DNA from: Desulfobulbus sp.
GTDB taxonomy: Bacteria > Desulfobacterota > Desulfobulbia > Desulfobulbales > Desulfobulbaceae
Assembly (NCBI GenBank): GCA_030602145.1
Contig: JAUWAH010000162.1
Coordinates: 1-5,984 of the forward strand
DNA length: 5,984 bases
Reading direction: 5' to 3'
In this document: positions 5,242 to 5,984 of the stretch, piece after piece
How positions within the stretch are numbered: the stretch's first letter is position 1
How the letters are laid out: each line of letters opens with the position of its first letter
The notes under the pieces: generated by a model
The model's database searches: none
What the model was told of the DNA's origin: nothing
The model's input: the letters and a program-made list of their open reading frames with translations, nothing else
Position numbers and translations under genes: made by a program

Positions 5242-5760
5242 ATGGAATCCTTCCTCAAGTCGATCGAGCGGCCGGCCTACCGCATGGCGTTGCTGGCCTG
5301 CCGCAACCGGGAGGATGCCCTCGATCTGGTTCAAGACGCCTTGTGCCGCTTTGTCGACCAATATGCCCAGCGACCACGGGAGGAGTGGCAACCGCTGTTC
5401 TATACTATCCTCCACAACGGTATTCGCGACCTGGGCCGCAGACAGGCGATTCGGCGCTGTCTCCACTGGTTCGGGATCGGTTCCGACGAAAATGGCGATG
5501 GCGGCCTGGAGCATCTGCGCGACCCGCACAGCCCCGATCCGGAGCATGCCGCCCAGGTCAGCCAAGCGTACGTCGCCCTGCACGAGGCCCTGACCCGCCT
5601 GCCCTTTCGACAGCGCCAGGCTTTTCTTCTCCGGGGCTGGCAGGAGCTGAGCGTCGCTGCCACGGCCACCATCATGGGCTGCAGCGAGGGTTCGGTGAAA
5701 ACCCATTATTCCCGCGCAGTGCAGAGCCTGCGGCAACAACTGGGGGAGCATTGGCCATGA
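5242..5760 (+). CDS. RNA polymerase sigma factor, ECF-like sigma-70 family
   Basis: The 172-residue protein has the two-domain layout of an ECF sigma factor, which directs RNA polymerase to a specific promoter set. Region 2 is about residues 5-72, including NREDALDLVQDAL (22-34) and the promoter-melting/-10 part YTILHNGIRDLGRRQ (54-68). An acidic linker (about 80-105) follows. Region 4 is about 112-166: LTRLPFRQRQAFLLRGWQEL (118-136), then a helix-turn-helix VAATATIMGCSEGSVKTHYS (138-157) that reads the -35. Region 3 is absent, as expected. No strong ribosome-binding site is seen before 5242, so translation may depend on read-through from upstream. Its stop overlaps the next start by ATGA, the common arrangement of a sigma factor with its membrane-bound regulator. 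Confidence 0.92.
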   Translation: MESFLKSIERPAYRMALLACRNREDALDLVQDALCRFVDQYAQRPREEWQPLFYTILHNGIRDLGRRQAIRRCLHWFGIGSDENGDGGLEHLRDPHSPDPEHAAQVSQAYVALHEALTRLPFRQRQAFLLRGWQELSVAATATIMGCSEGSVKTHYSRAVQSLRQQLGEHWP

Positions 5761-5984
5761 ATAACCGACAAGAACGCGACTTGGTGGAAGAGGCGAAACG
5801 ACTCCTCGATCAGGCAGAGGACGATCTCGACGGCGCCACCTTGTCCAACCTGCAACGGGCAAGAAACCAGGCCTTGACGAAACGCGAACCCCGACCGCCG
5901 TGGCTGCGTCGGCACCTGATCCTGACCGGTGCGGCCGGATCCGCCCTGGCCACTGCCATGTTGGCGGTGTTTCTGGTCCTCCGC
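5757..5984 (+). CDS. Single-pass membrane protein, possible anti-sigma factor (partial)
   Basis: The 76 visible residues begin MNNRQERDLVEEAKRLLDQA, continue with DLDGATLSNLQRARNQAL (23-40) and a basic PPWLRRH, then a hydrophobic span at about 54-75 that is still open at the right edge. A soluble N-terminal helix pair before one membrane segment, encoded by a gene coupled by ATGA to an ECF sigma gene and with GGGGGAG just upstream of the start, fits an anti-sigma factor. It also resembles the small proteobacterial membrane proteins (DUF3619-like) often encoded after such sigma genes. No zinc-binding HxxxCxxC motif is visible. The role is inferred from position. Confidence 0.8.
   Translation, partial: MNNRQERDLVEEAKRLLDQAEDDLDGATLSNLQRARNQALTKREPRPPWLRRHLILTGAAGSALATAMLAVFLVLR

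Noticed and set aside
4780..5862. 360-codon minus-strand frame across the repeat protein and sigma gene
   Set aside because: It is antisense to two supported genes. Its repeats (PVVDPVALPVEPVFDP and similar) are just the mirror of the RLDRxGDRI repeat codons.

Overview
The window looks like chromosomal DNA of a moderately high-G+C proteobacterium, most likely gamma or beta. The evidence is a YciB-type inner-membrane protein, an ECF-like sigma factor with a translationally overlapping membrane partner, and clusters of palindromes of the attcccgc...gcgggaat type seen in Neisseria, Xanthomonas and many environmental Gammaproteobacteria. The species cannot be named from this sequence.

Positions 1-3758 (all minus strand, so read right to left) hold a type I restriction-modification operon that mobile DNA has damaged in several places. 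hsdM (3758-1590) is open throughout but carries an 18-codon in-frame copy of a palindromic repeat. A rhuM-family gene overlaps the hsdM stop by ATGA. It keeps about 153 recognisable codons and then runs into repeat DNA. A small GIY-YIG nuclease gene (983-693) lies between repeats. hsdS starts at 334 and is cut after codon 53 by the end of an IS66-family insertion sequence whose first gene (91 to the left edge) begins in the window. At least six copies plus one half copy of the repeat, in a short and a long form, lie between 350 and 2322.

Positions 3759-4172 form a 414-bp intergenic stretch between the divergent hsdM and yciB, with no gene that can be supported.

Positions 4173-5984 (plus strand) look like ordinary chromosome. 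They hold yciB, a 112-residue secreted protein built of 11-residue Arg/Asp-rich repeats, a strong hairpin, a short sigma-70-family (ECF-like) sigma factor, and the start of a single-pass membrane protein that overlaps the sigma gene by ATGA and may be its anti-sigma factor.

The most interesting signals are the coding-compatible repeat inside hsdM and its near-identical sibling where rhuM breaks off, the GIY-YIG gene inside the same repeat cluster, the rhuM frame that stays open for 420 codons and still ends in an ATGA overlap with hsdS, and the hendecad-repeat secreted protein beside the sigma factor.
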